Positions 18,240 through 27,044 of a DNA stretch of 64,000 bases are shown here, one piece after another. Position numbers and translations under genes: made by a program. Under the pieces are notes generated by a model, which saw only the letters and a program-made list of their open reading frames with translations, searched no databases and was not told where the DNA came from. The DNA lies in the NCBI RefSeq assembly GCF_000959525.1, contig NZ_CP009832.1, positions 2,542,001 to 2,606,000 on the forward strand. Direction: 5' to 3'. How positions within the stretch are numbered: position 1 is the first letter of the stretch; every line of letters begins with the position of its first letter. The DNA is from Burkholderia multivorans ATCC BAA-247 (lineage in GTDB: Bacteria > Pseudomonadota > Gammaproteobacteria > Burkholderiales > Burkholderiaceae).

Positions 18240-20135
18240 ATGTCTGGAACCGCCACGTCCAGCCGGCGACGCACGTCCGTGTCCGCCCCGGCTCAGCACG
18301 TCCGTTCGGCCGGCACCGCCGGCACCGACCTCGCCGACACGCACGACGCCGGCGCCGCGACCGCACACGCCACGACCGATGCGGTGCGCAGCGGCAGCCT
18401 CGCGCGGCTCGGCTGGCGCGCCTGGCTGCTGGCCGCGATCGTGTTCTGTGCGTACGCGCTGCCGGGCGTGCTCGGCCACGACCCGTGGAAGCAGGACGAG
18501 ACCTATACATTCGGCATCATCCAGCACATGCTGGAGACCGGCGATCTCGTCGTGCCGACCAATGCGGGCCAGCCGTTCATGGAAAAGCCGCCGCTCTACG
18601 CGTGGGTCGCGACGAGCCTCGCGTGGCTGCTGCAGCGCGTGATGCCGCTGCACGATGCGGCGCGGCTCGCGAGTGCGCTGTTCGTCGCGCTCGCGTTCGC
18701 ATTCGTCGCGCGCGCGGCGCGCCTCGCCCATCGCGCGGACAGCGTATTCGACCTGCGCGTGATTGGCACGGTCGCGCTCTGCGCGAGCACGCTCGTCGTG
18801 ATCAAGCACGTCCACGACATGATGACCGACGTCGCGCTGCTGGCCGGCACGGCGATGGGCTTTTGCGGACTGCTCGAACTCGTGATCGCGCATACCGCCG
18901 ATGCGCGCCGCGTCCGGCATGGACTGCCCGCGCGGCGCGCGAACCGCTGGGCCGCGCCGTTGTTCGGCGCGGGCGTCGGCATCGCGCTGATGGCGAAGGG
19001 GCTGTTCGTGCCGCTCGTGTTCGCCGCGACGCTCGTCGCGGTGCTCGCGCTCTACCCTGCCTGCCGGTCGCGCGCGTTCGCACGTGCGCTCGGCGTGGCC
19101 GCGATCGTGTTCGCGCCGTTCGCGCTCGTGTGGCCGACCGCGCTGCTGATGCGCTCCGAGACGCTGTTCGCCGCCTGGTTCTGGGACAACAACGTCGGCC
19201 GCTTCTTCGGCTTCTCGGTGCCCGAGCTCGGGGCGGAAAACGACAAGCCGCTCTTCATCGTGCGCGCCTTCCTGACGGTCGGCTTCCCGGTCGCGCCGCT
19301 CGCGCTCGTGGCCGTCGCGCGCGGCGCATGGCGCGACTGGCGCGCGCCGCGCATCGCGCTGCCGCTGTTGTTCGCCGGCATCGGCCTCACGGTGCTGCAG
19401 ATCTCCGCGACGTCACGCCAGCTCTATATCCTGCCGTTCTGTGCGCCGCTCGCGCTGGTCGCCGCGCTGGCCGTCGAGCGGGTGCCGCACCGGCTGCATA
19501 CCGCGTGGGACTATCTGAGCCGCGTGCTGTTCGGCACCGTGGTCGGGCTCGCGTGGGCGATCTGGTCGATCATGGCCGATTCGTCCGCGTCGCGCGAACG
19601 GCTCGCGCCGCTCGGCCGCTGGCTGCCGCTCGACTGGACGATCCCGGTCGAGCCCGCGCTCGTCGCCGGCGCGCTCGCGCTGACGCTCGGCTGGCTGTCG
19701 GTCCTGCCGCTGCTGCGCACGAGCGGCCGCTGGCGCGGCGTGCTGTCGTGGGCCGCCGGTGCGCTCGTCGCGTGGGGGCTCGTCTATACGCTGCTGCTGC
19801 CGTGGCTCGACGTCGCGAAGAGCTACCGGTCGGTGTTCGACGATCTGAACGCGCATCTCGCGCTCGAATGGAACGACGGCGACTGCATGGCGAGCCTGCA
19901 CGGGCTCGGCGAATCGGAAGCGCCGATGCTGTACTACTTCTCCGGCATCGAGCACATCCCGACCGACGACGCGAAGGCGACGCGCTGCACGTGGATGATC
20001 GTGCAGGGCGTGCGGACCGTCGATCCGGCGCCCGGCAGCGAATGGAAACTGTTCTGGTCCGGCGCGCGGCCCGGCGACGACGCCGAGTTGCTGCGCGTCT
20101 ACGTGCGCACGCCCGAGGAGCAGTACGAGCCGTGA
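18240..20135 (+). CDS. ArnT-like GT-C family (GT39/83-type) glycosyltransferase
   Basis: A 631-residue polytopic membrane protein with about 12 hydrophobic segments after a 55-residue soluble N-terminus. The first periplasmic loop has HDPWKQDETYTFGI, the acidic motif used by GT-C enzymes that transfer sugars from polyprenyl phosphate carriers, followed by KPPLYAWV. The C-terminal part (from about residue 530) is a soluble periplasmic domain. Relatives include ArnT, which adds aminoarabinose to lipid A. This one has no neighbouring arn genes, so the donor and acceptor are unknown. Confidence 0.82.
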   Translation: MSGTATSSRRRTSVSAPAQHVRSAGTAGTDLADTHDAGAATAHATTDAVRSGSLARLGWRAWLLAAIVFCAYALPGVLGHDPWKQDETYTFGIIQHMLETGDLVVPTNAGQPFMEKPPLYAWVATSLAWLLQRVMPLHDAARLASALFVALAFAFVARAARLAHRADSVFDLRVIGTVALCASTLVVIKHVHDMMTDVALLAGTAMGFCGLLELVIAHTADARRVRHGLPARRANRWAAPLFGAGVGIALMAKGLFVPLVFAATLVAVLALYPACRSRAFARALGVAAIVFAPFALVWPTALLMRSETLFAAWFWDNNVGRFFGFSVPELGAENDKPLFIVRAFLTVGFPVAPLALVAVARGAWRDWRAPRIALPLLFAGIGLTVLQISATSRQLYILPFCAPLALVAALAVERVPHRLHTAWDYLSRVLFGTVVGLAWAIWSIMADSSASRERLAPLGRWLPLDWTIPVEPALVAGALALTLGWLSVLPLLRTSGRWRGVLSWAAGALVAWGLVYTLLLPWLDVAKSYRSVFDDLNAHLALEWNDGDCMASLHGLGESEAPMLYYFSGIEHIPTDDAKATRCTWMIVQGVRTVDPAPGSEWKLFWSGARPGDDAELLRVYVRTPEEQYEP

Positions 20136-20157
20136 TCGCCGCCGGCGCCGCCGGCCA

Positions 20158-20775
20158 TCAGAACGACGAACCGGGCTGCCGCAGAAACGCCGCCTCTTCG
20201 TCGGTCGACGCGCGGCCGAGAATCGCGTTCCGATGCGGAAAGCGCCCGAACCGCGCGATCACGGCCGCATGCCGCAGCGCGAAGTCGTGATAGCCGGCGC
20301 AGCCGGCCTCGTCGCGGATGCCCGCGCATAGCCGCACGGCCTCGCGCTGACTCTCGTCTGCCTCGTCGTGCTCGAACGGCAGATACGCGAACGCGCGATG
20401 ATGGCCGCTCGGCAACTGCGCATCCCACCCTGCCGACACGACCCGGCGCGCGAGCGCGAGCGCCTTCTTGTCGGCCGCGAACGCGCGCGGTGTGCCGCGA
20501 TGCATGTTGCGCGAGAACTGATCGAGCACGACGATCAGCGCGAGCGCGCCGAGCGGCGTCGCGGCCCAGTGATCGCACGCGCCTTCGCAGGCGGCATCGT
20601 GCAGCGTGCCGAAGCGCGCACGCAGCACGTCGTCGAACGCCGCGCCGCCCTTGAACCAGATCTTGCGCGCGTGGCCGAATTCGGCCGAGCCCGGCTCGCC
20701 GAACCAGAAGTCGAGCACCTCGCGCGCGCGCGGATCGAGTGCCGCCGTGTCGTTCGCCGCTGCGTCGCGCGTCAT
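20158..20775 (-). CDS. DUF924-family protein
   Basis: A 205-residue helical protein of the DUF924 type. Recognisable features are VLDFWFG near the N-terminus, the ALIVVLDQFSRNMHRGTPRAFAADKKAL segment, YLPFEHDE with its acidic cluster, and the C-terminal GRFPHRNAILGR. These are the usual conserved blocks of the family, which is structurally tetratricopeptide-like. Function is not established. The ATG at 20775 overlaps the alaX stop (ATGA). Confidence 0.87.
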   Translation of the reverse strand: MTRDAAANDTAALDPRAREVLDFWFGEPGSAEFGHARKIWFKGGAAFDDVLRARFGTLHDAACEGACDHWAATPLGALALIVVLDQFSRNMHRGTPRAFAADKKALALARRVVSAGWDAQLPSGHHRAFAYLPFEHDEADESQREAVRLCAGIRDEAGCAGYHDFALRHAAVIARFGRFPHRNAILGRASTDEEAAFLRQPGSSF

Positions 20776-21503
20776 GCGAACTCCAGCACCAGGCGCCGCG
20801 TGCGCGCACTCTTCTTTTCCAGTTTCGCAACGCGCAGTGCGCCGATCTCCGACGTGTTGCGCACGTGCGTGCCGCCGCACGGCTGCAGATCGACACCGTC
20901 GATGCGCAGCAGCCGCACGCGGCCAAGCCCCATCGGCGGCTTCACGCTCATCGTGCGCACGAGTTCCGGCCGCGCAGCCATCTCTTCGTCGGTGATCCAT
21001 TCGGTCGTGACCGGATGCGCGCCACGGACGAGCTCCGCGAGGCGCCGCTCGACGTCGTCGCGATCGATCGCATCGGACGTCGCGAAGTCGAGCCGCACGT
21101 AGTCGGCCGTCACGCTGCAGCCGTCGACCGCGTACGGCAGCACCGCGCACATCAGATGCGCGGCCGTATGCAGCCGCATGTGTCGGTAGCGGCGCACCCA
21201 GTCGATCGTCGCGACCACGCGCGTGCCCGGCGCGAGCGCCGCGACATCTGCGTCCTGCCCCGGCGCGGGCACGTGCACCGCATCGTCGGGCGTCGCGCCG
21301 TCGAACTTCGCCTTGCGCGTGTCGGCGATCGCGATCGTGCCGCCGTCCGGCAGCGTCAACGTGCCGGCGTCGCCGGCCTGGCCGCCGCCGAGCGGATAGA
21401 ACACCGTGCGGTCGAGCCGGATGCCGTCGTCGCCGACGGCCTCGACGATCGCCTCGCAGTGCGCAAGATAGGCGTCGTCGCGAAATAGCGCTTGTGTCGT
21501 CAT
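20772..21503 (-). CDS. alaX: AlaX-type alanyl-tRNA editing protein
   Basis: A free-standing editing domain, related to that of alanyl-tRNA synthetase, that deacylates mischarged Ser- or Gly-tRNA(Ala). The 243-residue protein has an N-terminal beta-barrel domain with GGGQAGDAGTL. The C-terminal editing site carries zinc ligands in RLHTAAHLM (HxxxH) and CGGTHVRNTSEIG (CxxxH). The catalytic aminoacylation domain is absent, as expected. It overlaps the downstream DUF924 gene. Confidence 0.9.
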   Translation of the reverse strand: MTTQALFRDDAYLAHCEAIVEAVGDDGIRLDRTVFYPLGGGQAGDAGTLTLPDGGTIAIADTRKAKFDGATPDDAVHVPAPGQDADVAALAPGTRVVATIDWVRRYRHMRLHTAAHLMCAVLPYAVDGCSVTADYVRLDFATSDAIDRDDVERRLAELVRGAHPVTTEWITDEEMAARPELVRTMSVKPPMGLGRVRLLRIDGVDLQPCGGTHVRNTSEIGALRVAKLEKKSARTRRLVLEFA

Positions 21504-21605
21504 CGGGCAGATCTCGTATCGAAGGGAAAGCGGACAGTGTCGCGCCGCGGCGCGCCTCGGCCCAGCGCCGATCGCCGCACGCGAGAACGGCGGCGTACCG
21601 GTCGA

Positions 21606-22016
21606 TCAACCGGGCCGGTTGCGCATCCAGTCGGCCGTGTCGTAGAACGAATGCATGAGCCGCTCGCGCAGCGGCTCGGGCAGCCCGACGTCCTCCATGG
21701 CCCACGCCATGCAGCGCAGCCACTGGTCGCGCTCGACCGACGCGATCGGGAACGGCAGATGGCGCGCGCGCAGCCGCGGATGGCCGAACCGGCTGATGTA
21801 GTGGTCGGGCCCGCCGAGCCAGCCGCACAGGAACCAGAACAGCTTGTCGCGCGAGCCGTCGAGCGACGCCGGATGCAGCGCGCGGATCTGCGCGAACTCG
21901 GGCTCGAGGTCCATCAGGTCGTAGAAGCGGTCCACCATTTCGCGCACGCGGGCTTCGCCGCCCACGAGCTCGAACGCCGTCGGCTGCGACGGCGCATCGT
22001 CATTCACATCGGTCAT
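21606..22016 (-). CDS. Group II truncated haemoglobin
   Basis: A 136-residue 2-on-2 haemoglobin that binds O2 or NO, or relays redox signals. It has FELVGGEARVREMVDRFYDLM at the start, FWFLCGWLGGPDHYISRFGHPRLRARHLPF in the middle with the proximal haem-binding His in the GHPRLRARH region, and an EPLRERLMHSFYDTADWMRN end. The ATG at 22016 gives the family length; a longer open frame upstream is not globin-like. Confidence 0.9.
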   Translation of the reverse strand: MTDVNDDAPSQPTAFELVGGEARVREMVDRFYDLMDLEPEFAQIRALHPASLDGSRDKLFWFLCGWLGGPDHYISRFGHPRLRARHLPFPIASVERDQWLRCMAWAMEDVGLPEPLRERLMHSFYDTADWMRNRPG

Positions 22017-22059
22017 ACGGATAGTCTGAATCAGGATCGTCGGAAGCCGCCGGCCACGC

Positions 22060-24651
22060 TCACGCGTCGCGCAGCGACTGCAGCGCGGGGCGCCGCAGCA
22101 CATTATGCAGGCTCAGCCAGCCGGCCGCACCGGCGCATGCGACGCCGGCCGCGATGCCGGCCGGTACGAGCCACGGATCGACGGCGAGCTGGAAGTCGAA
22201 CACGCGCGACGCGAGCACCCAGCCGACCGCGATCGCGCCGGCCGCTGCGAGCACGCCGGCGAGCGCGCCGACGACCACGAACTCCGCGCGCTGCACCGCG
22301 TTGACCTGCGCGCGCGACGCGCCGAGCGCGCGCAGCAGCGCGGCCTCGCGCACACGTTCGTCGCGCGAGCCGGCAAGCGCGGTGTACAGCACGAGCACGC
22401 CGGCCGCGAGCGTGAACGCGAACAGGAACTGCACCGCGCCGACCACCTGCAGCATCATGCGCTGCAGCTGCGCGAGGATCGGCGCGACGTCGATCGCGGT
22501 CAGGTTCGGATAGCGTGCGATCAGCGGGTCGAGCAACGCCGCGTCGGACGCCGGCAGATGGAAGCTCGTCAGATAGACGGTCGGGAAATCCTTCAGCACC
22601 GCGGGCGGCATCAGCACGAAGAAGTTGACGCGGAACGTGCCCCAGTCGAGCTTGCGCACGCTCGTGACCGGCGCATCGACGGTCAGGCCCGTCACGTCGA
22701 AGCGCAGCACGTCGCCGCGCTTCACGTTCAGCGTCTTCGCGAGGCCGGCCTCGATCGAAATCTGCGGCGTCGACGCGCTGCCGAACCAGTCGCCTTCGAC
22801 GATCCGGTTGTCGGACGGCAGCACGGTCGTATACGACAGGTTGAACTCGCGATCGACGAGCCGGCGTGCTTCGTCGGACCGATAGGCGTCGGGGTTCACC
22901 GGCTTGCCGTTGATCGCGACGAGCCGGCCGCGCACCATCGGCGCCGGCACCGCGTCGCGCACGCCGTGCGCGGCGAGATAGGCGGCGACGTCGTCGCGTT
23001 GGTCGGGCTGGATGTCGATCAGAAACTGGTTCGGCGCATCGGGCGGCATCGACGCGCGCCAGCCCGCGACCAGATCGTTGCGCGTGATCGCGATCAGCAA
23101 GAGGCACATCAGCCCGAGCGCGAGTGCGGTGATCTGCAGCGCGCTCGCGGTTCCGCGCCGATGCAGCGACGCGAGCGCATAGCGCCAGCCGACGCCCGCG
23201 CTCACACGCGCGTTGCGCACCGCGTGCGCGGCCGCGAACAGCGCGAGCCGCGCGATCAGCGCAAAGCCGACCAGCGCACCGGCGAAGCCGCCCGCGACGA
23301 TCAGGCCGAGCGTCAGGTTGCCGGCCGCGGCGATCAGCAGCCCGGCAAACAGCACGACGCCGAGCGCATAGGCGGCCCACGCGGTACGCGACGCGTCGCC
23401 CCAGTCGCGGCGCAGCACGCGCACGGGCGGCACGCGCGTGAGCGGCGCGAGCGGCGGCAGTGCGAAACCGAGCAGCAGCACCAGCGCGGCGCCGATGCCG
23501 ACGAGCGCGGGCCACGGCGTCGGCGCCGGCAGCACGACGTCGATCAACCCGCCCAATGCGGCGAGCAGCACCCAGTGGCCGCCGTAGCCGAGCGCCGCGC
23601 CCGCGATGCCCGACACGACGCCGACGCCCGCAAATTCGAGCGCGAACAGCGCGCCGAGCGTGCGGCGGCTCACGCCAAGGCAGCGCATCGTCGCGCAACC
23701 GTCGAGGTGGCGCCGCATATAGCGCTGGGCCGCCATCGCGATCGCGACCGCCGCGAGCAGCGCGGTCAATAGCGCGACGAGCGTCAGGAAATGGCGCGCG
23801 CGATCGAGCGTCTGCCGCACCTGAGGCTGGCCCTCCTGCAGCGATTCGAGGCCGACGCCGCGCAGCTTGCCGCCGTCGACGCGCGCGTGCGCATAGGCTT
23901 CGAAGCGCACGACGGCCTCCGGTGCGCCCGCGACGAGCAGCCGGTACGTGACGCGGCTGCCGTAGCCGGCCAGCCCCGTCGCGGCCAGTTCGTCCGCACG
24001 CATCATCAGCCGCGGCGAGAAATTGACGAACGAGAATCCGCGATCGAGCTCGCGGGAAATCGAGGCGGCCACCGTGAAGGTACGCTGCCCGACGCGCACG
24101 GCGTCGCCGGGTTTCAGATGCAGCGCGTCGAGCAGCGCCGGGTCGGCCCACACGGTGCCGGGCGCCGGAATGGCGGTCGCCTTGCGCGCCGCCGTCGCAC
24201 CGGCCGGCACGATCTCGACCGCGCCGCGCAGCGGATACGCCGGCGACACGGCCTTCACGGCCGCGAGACGCGCGGGCGCCGCGTCGCCGCCCGACGTCGA
24301 CGCGATCATGCTCGGGAAGATGGCCGTCGTCGCGGTGCGCAGTCCCAGCGCACGCGCTTCGCGATCGAACGACGGATCGACCGGATGATCGGCGCGGACG
24401 ACGAAGTCGGCGCCGAGCATTTGCCGCGCATCGCGCTCGAGCCCCTGGCGCAGCCGGTCGGCGAGAAAGCCGACGCTCGTCAGCGCGGCAACGGCGAGGA
24501 CCAGTGCGAGCACGAGCAGCGTCAACTCGCCGGCGCGCCAGTCGCGCGCCGTCATCCGCGCGGCCTGGCGGATCAGGTCGCGCCGGCCGAAGCGGCCGGC
24601 TGGTGCAGTCGGGCGCAGATCAGTGCGCGCGGGCGTCGACGGCTCGGTCAA
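22060..24651 (-). CDS. FtsX-like ABC transporter permease (YbbP type)
   Basis: An 863-residue membrane protein with two FtsX domains. It has an N-terminal membrane helix (LTLLVLALVLAVAALTSVGFLA), a large periplasmic domain, and three-helix FtsX cores around the middle and at the C-terminus, where the loop LLRALGASRAQV is typical. This is the single-chain, ten-helix layout of YbbP. I start at the TTG at 24651, which overlaps the DUF4126 stop; the ATG at 24555 is the alternative and still precedes the first helix. The usual ATPase partner (YbbA) is not adjacent. Confidence 0.82.
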   Translation of the reverse strand: MTEPSTPARTDLRPTAPAGRFGRRDLIRQAARMTARDWRAGELTLLVLALVLAVAALTSVGFLADRLRQGLERDARQMLGADFVVRADHPVDPSFDREARALGLRTATTAIFPSMIASTSGGDAAPARLAAVKAVSPAYPLRGAVEIVPAGATAARKATAIPAPGTVWADPALLDALHLKPGDAVRVGQRTFTVAASISRELDRGFSFVNFSPRLMMRADELAATGLAGYGSRVTYRLLVAGAPEAVVRFEAYAHARVDGGKLRGVGLESLQEGQPQVRQTLDRARHFLTLVALLTALLAAVAIAMAAQRYMRRHLDGCATMRCLGVSRRTLGALFALEFAGVGVVSGIAGAALGYGGHWVLLAALGGLIDVVLPAPTPWPALVGIGAALVLLLGFALPPLAPLTRVPPVRVLRRDWGDASRTAWAAYALGVVLFAGLLIAAAGNLTLGLIVAGGFAGALVGFALIARLALFAAAHAVRNARVSAGVGWRYALASLHRRGTASALQITALALGLMCLLLIAITRNDLVAGWRASMPPDAPNQFLIDIQPDQRDDVAAYLAAHGVRDAVPAPMVRGRLVAINGKPVNPDAYRSDEARRLVDREFNLSYTTVLPSDNRIVEGDWFGSASTPQISIEAGLAKTLNVKRGDVLRFDVTGLTVDAPVTSVRKLDWGTFRVNFFVLMPPAVLKDFPTVYLTSFHLPASDAALLDPLIARYPNLTAIDVAPILAQLQRMMLQVVGAVQFLFAFTLAAGVLVLYTALAGSRDERVREAALLRALGASRAQVNAVQRAEFVVVGALAGVLAAAGAIAVGWVLASRVFDFQLAVDPWLVPAGIAAGVACAGAAGWLSLHNVLRRPALQSLRDA

Positions 24652-25265
24652 TCGCGCTTGCCTCCGATCGAGTTCAGCCGCGACACCATGTGCGTCGCCA
24701 TCCCGCGAAAGCCGCCCGACACACCGCGCCACAGCCGCGGCAACGCCCAAGCCGAGCACGCGATGAACGCGATGAGCAGCACGAGGAACACGAGCGGCAC
24801 GAAGAACGCGAGCGCGAGCCCGCCGAACACGAGGCCGTCCTCGGTCGACGATGCGACCCAGTTCGAGATCGGTTCCGGAGACAGGTTGATCAGCGCGCGC
24901 GTGCCGGCCTTCGCGACATGCGCGGCGCCGGCGAGCGAGCCGCCCGCGAGGCCCGCGACCGCCAGCACCGTCGGATCGGCGTGGCCGAGCGCGCCGGCCG
25001 CGAGCACGGCGCCGGCCGGGATGCGGATGAAGGTATGCACGGCATCCCACAGCGAATCGAATGCGGGGATCTTGTCGGCGAGGAATTCGGTGACGGCCAG
25101 CACGGCGGCGGCGCCGATCACCCACGGCGAGGTCAGCACGGCAAGCGTATCGGGCAGATGCAGCCAGCCGACGCGTGCCAGCACGCCGGCGATCAGCACG
25201 GTGAGGTACAGGCGCAGGCCGCTCGCCCAAGCGAGCCCCGCGCCGAGCGAAATGGCTTCGATCAT
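24648..25265 (-). CDS. DUF4126-family membrane protein
   Basis: A 205-residue protein with five or six hydrophobic segments, starting MIEAISLGAGLAWASGLRLY, which is the DUF4126 opening. The internal FLADKIPAFDSLWDAVHTFIR and the Gly/Ala-rich LAGGSLAGAAHVAKAGTRALIN blocks are also typical. Function unknown. The ATG at 25265 fits; the longer open frame is not protein-like. Its stop overlaps the TTG of the FtsX-like permease gene, suggesting co-translation. Confidence 0.82.
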   Translation of the reverse strand: MIEAISLGAGLAWASGLRLYLTVLIAGVLARVGWLHLPDTLAVLTSPWVIGAAAVLAVTEFLADKIPAFDSLWDAVHTFIRIPAGAVLAAGALGHADPTVLAVAGLAGGSLAGAAHVAKAGTRALINLSPEPISNWVASSTEDGLVFGGLALAFFVPLVFLVLLIAFIACSAWALPRLWRGVSGGFRGMATHMVSRLNSIGGKRD

Positions 25266-25479
25266 GGCCCTCTCCCTTGCACGTGCCGTGCCTTTGCCGA
25301 TCGGCCGGGTCGAATCGATATATGCGGCCGCGCGGCGCGTGGCGGCCGAGGATGCCGCCGCGCCCTCGAACGGCGGCGAAACGGCTTTCAGACCCGAATG
25401 CGTTCCATTATAGACAGCGTATCGGTCCGGCCGCCGCAATTCCCCCATGCGGCGCAACGCGCGGCGGCCGGCGCAGGCC

Positions 25480-25800
25480 TCACGCGGCCGACGACAGCTT
25501 CAGGCCGATCAGCCCGACGACGATCAGCGCGGCGCTCGCGACGCGTGCGACGGTCAGCGCCTCGCCCATCATCACGATGCCGAACACGAACGCGCCGACG
25601 GCGCCGATGCCCGTCCAGACCGCATAGGCGGTACCGAGCGGCAGTTGACGCATCGCGACCGCGAGCAGCCCGAAGCTGGCCAGCGCCGTGACGATCGTAA
25701 ACACCGACGGGCCGAGCTTCGTGAAACCTTCCGACGACTTCATGCCGGCCGCCCACGCGACTTCCAGCAAACCGGCGATCAACAACAATACCCACGCCAT
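25480..25800 (-). CDS. gdx: Gdx/SugE-type guanidinium exporter (SMR family)
   Basis: A 106-residue, four-helix small multidrug resistance protein that exchanges guanidinium for protons as an antiparallel dimer. The N-terminal AWVLLLIAGLLEVAWAAGMK carries the essential membrane Glu, and SSEGFTKLGPSVFT is the SugE/Gdx-type continuation rather than that of the multidrug exporter EmrE. LPLGTAYAVWTGIGAVGAF completes the signature. The ATG at 25800 is chosen because the family starts there. A two-hairpin guanidine-II riboswitch precedes it, which strongly supports guanidinium as the substrate. Confidence 0.93.
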   Translation of the reverse strand: MAWVLLLIAGLLEVAWAAGMKSSEGFTKLGPSVFTIVTALASFGLLAVAMRQLPLGTAYAVWTGIGAVGAFVFGIVMMGEALTVARVASAALIVVGLIGLKLSSAA

Positions 25801-25822
25801 CTCGACGCACTCCGTATCGGAT

Positions 25823-25867
25823 GGGGCCGTCCCCGTTGAAGCGAATGGCCCGGGGTCGTCCCCGGGC
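25823..25867 (-). promoter_or_regulatory. Guanidine-II (mini-ykkC) riboswitch
   Basis: On the minus strand two short hairpins lie in tandem. P1 is CCCGGGG-ACGA-CCCCGGG (25849-25866, plus a closing G-C pair). P2 is GGGG-ACGG-CCCC (25823-25834). Both loops match ACGR, the invariant loop of the mini-ykkC motif that binds guanidinium. The linker is 14 bases. The element ends 22 bases before the gdx ATG, and P2 lies close enough to influence ribosome access. Confidence 0.88.
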
Positions 25868-25874
25868 GGCGCCG

Positions 25875-25880
25875 AGTATA
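25875..25880 (-). promoter_or_regulatory. -10 element of the gdx promoter
   Basis: TATACT on the minus strand, a few bases upstream of the first riboswitch hairpin, places the transcript start immediately before it. No good -35 is visible at 17-18 bases. Confidence 0.5.
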
Positions 25881-25912
25881 GCAAGCCGCCGGTATGCGCG
25901 TCGGCCGCCCCG

Positions 25913-26200
25913 TTACTGCGCGACGCGCTTCGGCACGACGCCGCCGACGCAGCGATCGTCGCGGTACAGCGTCCATTCCTCGCACACGCGACCGTCCTTG
26001 AACACGCACATGCCGACCTGCCCGCGCGGCAGGCTGCGGATCACGTGCCGGCCGCCGAGCTTTTCGCAGTTGACCGATGCGGGGTTGGCCAGCGCCGGCC
26101 GGGACGTCTGCGCCGGCTGCTGCCCGGGCGGCAGCGGTTGCGCGAGCGCGTCGGACACGGCAAATGCCAGGGCGCAAGAGACAGCGAAACGGACGAGCAT
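25913..26200 (-). CDS. DUF333-family secreted protein
   Basis: A 95-residue protein with a Sec signal peptide (MLVRFAVSCALAFAVSDALA), a Pro/Gln linker, and a DUF333 domain. That domain contains NPASVNCEKLGGRHVI, MCVFKDGRVCEEWTLYRDDRC, with four conserved Cys likely forming disulfides in the periplasm. Family members are sometimes labelled putative haemolysin, without good support. A GAGGAG ribosome-binding site precedes the ATG at 26200, and a perfect palindrome GTTCCGGAAC (26220-26229) lies just upstream. Confidence 0.82.
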   Translation of the reverse strand: MLVRFAVSCALAFAVSDALAQPLPPGQQPAQTSRPALANPASVNCEKLGGRHVIRSLPRGQVGMCVFKDGRVCEEWTLYRDDRCVGGVVPKRVAQ

Positions 26201-26345
26201 GGCACGCTCCTCGTTTATTGTTCCGGAACGGTGAGCATAACGGGGAATGGGCGGCGCTGTGCGGATCCGCGCGTGTCGATGCGCGGCGGACACGATGCCG
26301 CGGAAGTCATACGAAAGCCGCGCCGTGACGCAGCGCGGGCCGCTT

Positions 26346-27044
26346 TCACGCGGCGCCGACCAGCCGGTAACCGACGCCCGTTTCGGTGACGATATGCTCG
26401 GGCTGCGCGGGATCGCGCTCGAGCTTCTGCCGCAGGTGCGCCATGTAGATGCGCAGGTAGTGATGGCTCTCGACATGCGACGGTCCCCACACGTCGCGCA
26501 GCAGCTGACGGTGCGTGAGCACGCGCCCCGCGTGCCGCACGAGCGTCGCGAGCAGCCGGTATTCGAGCGGCGTCAGGTGGACGATCTCGCCGTCGCGCCA
26601 CACCTGGCGCAGCGCGAGATCGACGCTCACGGTGCCGAAGTTGACCTTCGGCGATTCGTTCGCGCCGCCCTGGTTGCGCCGGCGCAGTTGCGCACGGATC
26701 CGCGCGCGCAGCTCGGACACGCCGAACGGCTTGGTCAGGTAGTCGTCCGCGCCCGCGTCGAGCGCGGCGACCTTCTCCTCTTCCTGCGTGCGCGCGGACA
26801 GTACGATCACCGGCACCTCGGACCAGCCGCGCAGTTCGCGGATCACGTCGAGCCCGTCGGTGTCGGGCAAGCCGAGATCGACGATCACGAGATCGGGCTG
26901 GCGCGTCGCCGCATCGATCAGCCCCTGCTTGCCCGTCTCGGCCTCGAACACGGCGATGTCCTCCTCTTCGAGCGCGGCGCGCACGAAGCGGCGGATCTGC
27001 TTTTCGTCCTCGATCAGAACGACGGTCAGGCTCGGTTCACTCAT
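26346..27044 (-). CDS. kdpE: KdpE response regulator
   Basis: OmpR-type response regulator that activates kdpFABC when phosphorylated by KdpD. The 232-residue protein has a receiver domain with the acidic pocket (EDE, residues 12-14), phospho-acceptor Asp56 in VIVDLGLPDTDG and Lys in LTKPFG. It ends with a winged-helix DNA-binding domain (HLTPLEYRLLATLVRHAGRVLTHRQLL). It overlaps the kdpD stop by eight bases and closes the kdp operon. Confidence 0.96.
   Translation of the reverse strand: MSEPSLTVVLIEDEKQIRRFVRAALEEEDIAVFEAETGKQGLIDAATRQPDLVIVDLGLPDTDGLDVIRELRGWSEVPVIVLSARTQEEEKVAALDAGADDYLTKPFGVSELRARIRAQLRRRNQGGANESPKVNFGTVSVDLALRQVWRDGEIVHLTPLEYRLLATLVRHAGRVLTHRQLLRDVWGPSHVESHHYLRIYMAHLRQKLERDPAQPEHIVTETGVGYRLVGAA

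Noticed and set aside
25480-25800. EmrE-type multidrug exporter
   Set aside because: The SSEGFTKLGPS region is Gdx/SugE-like and a guanidine-II riboswitch precedes the gene.
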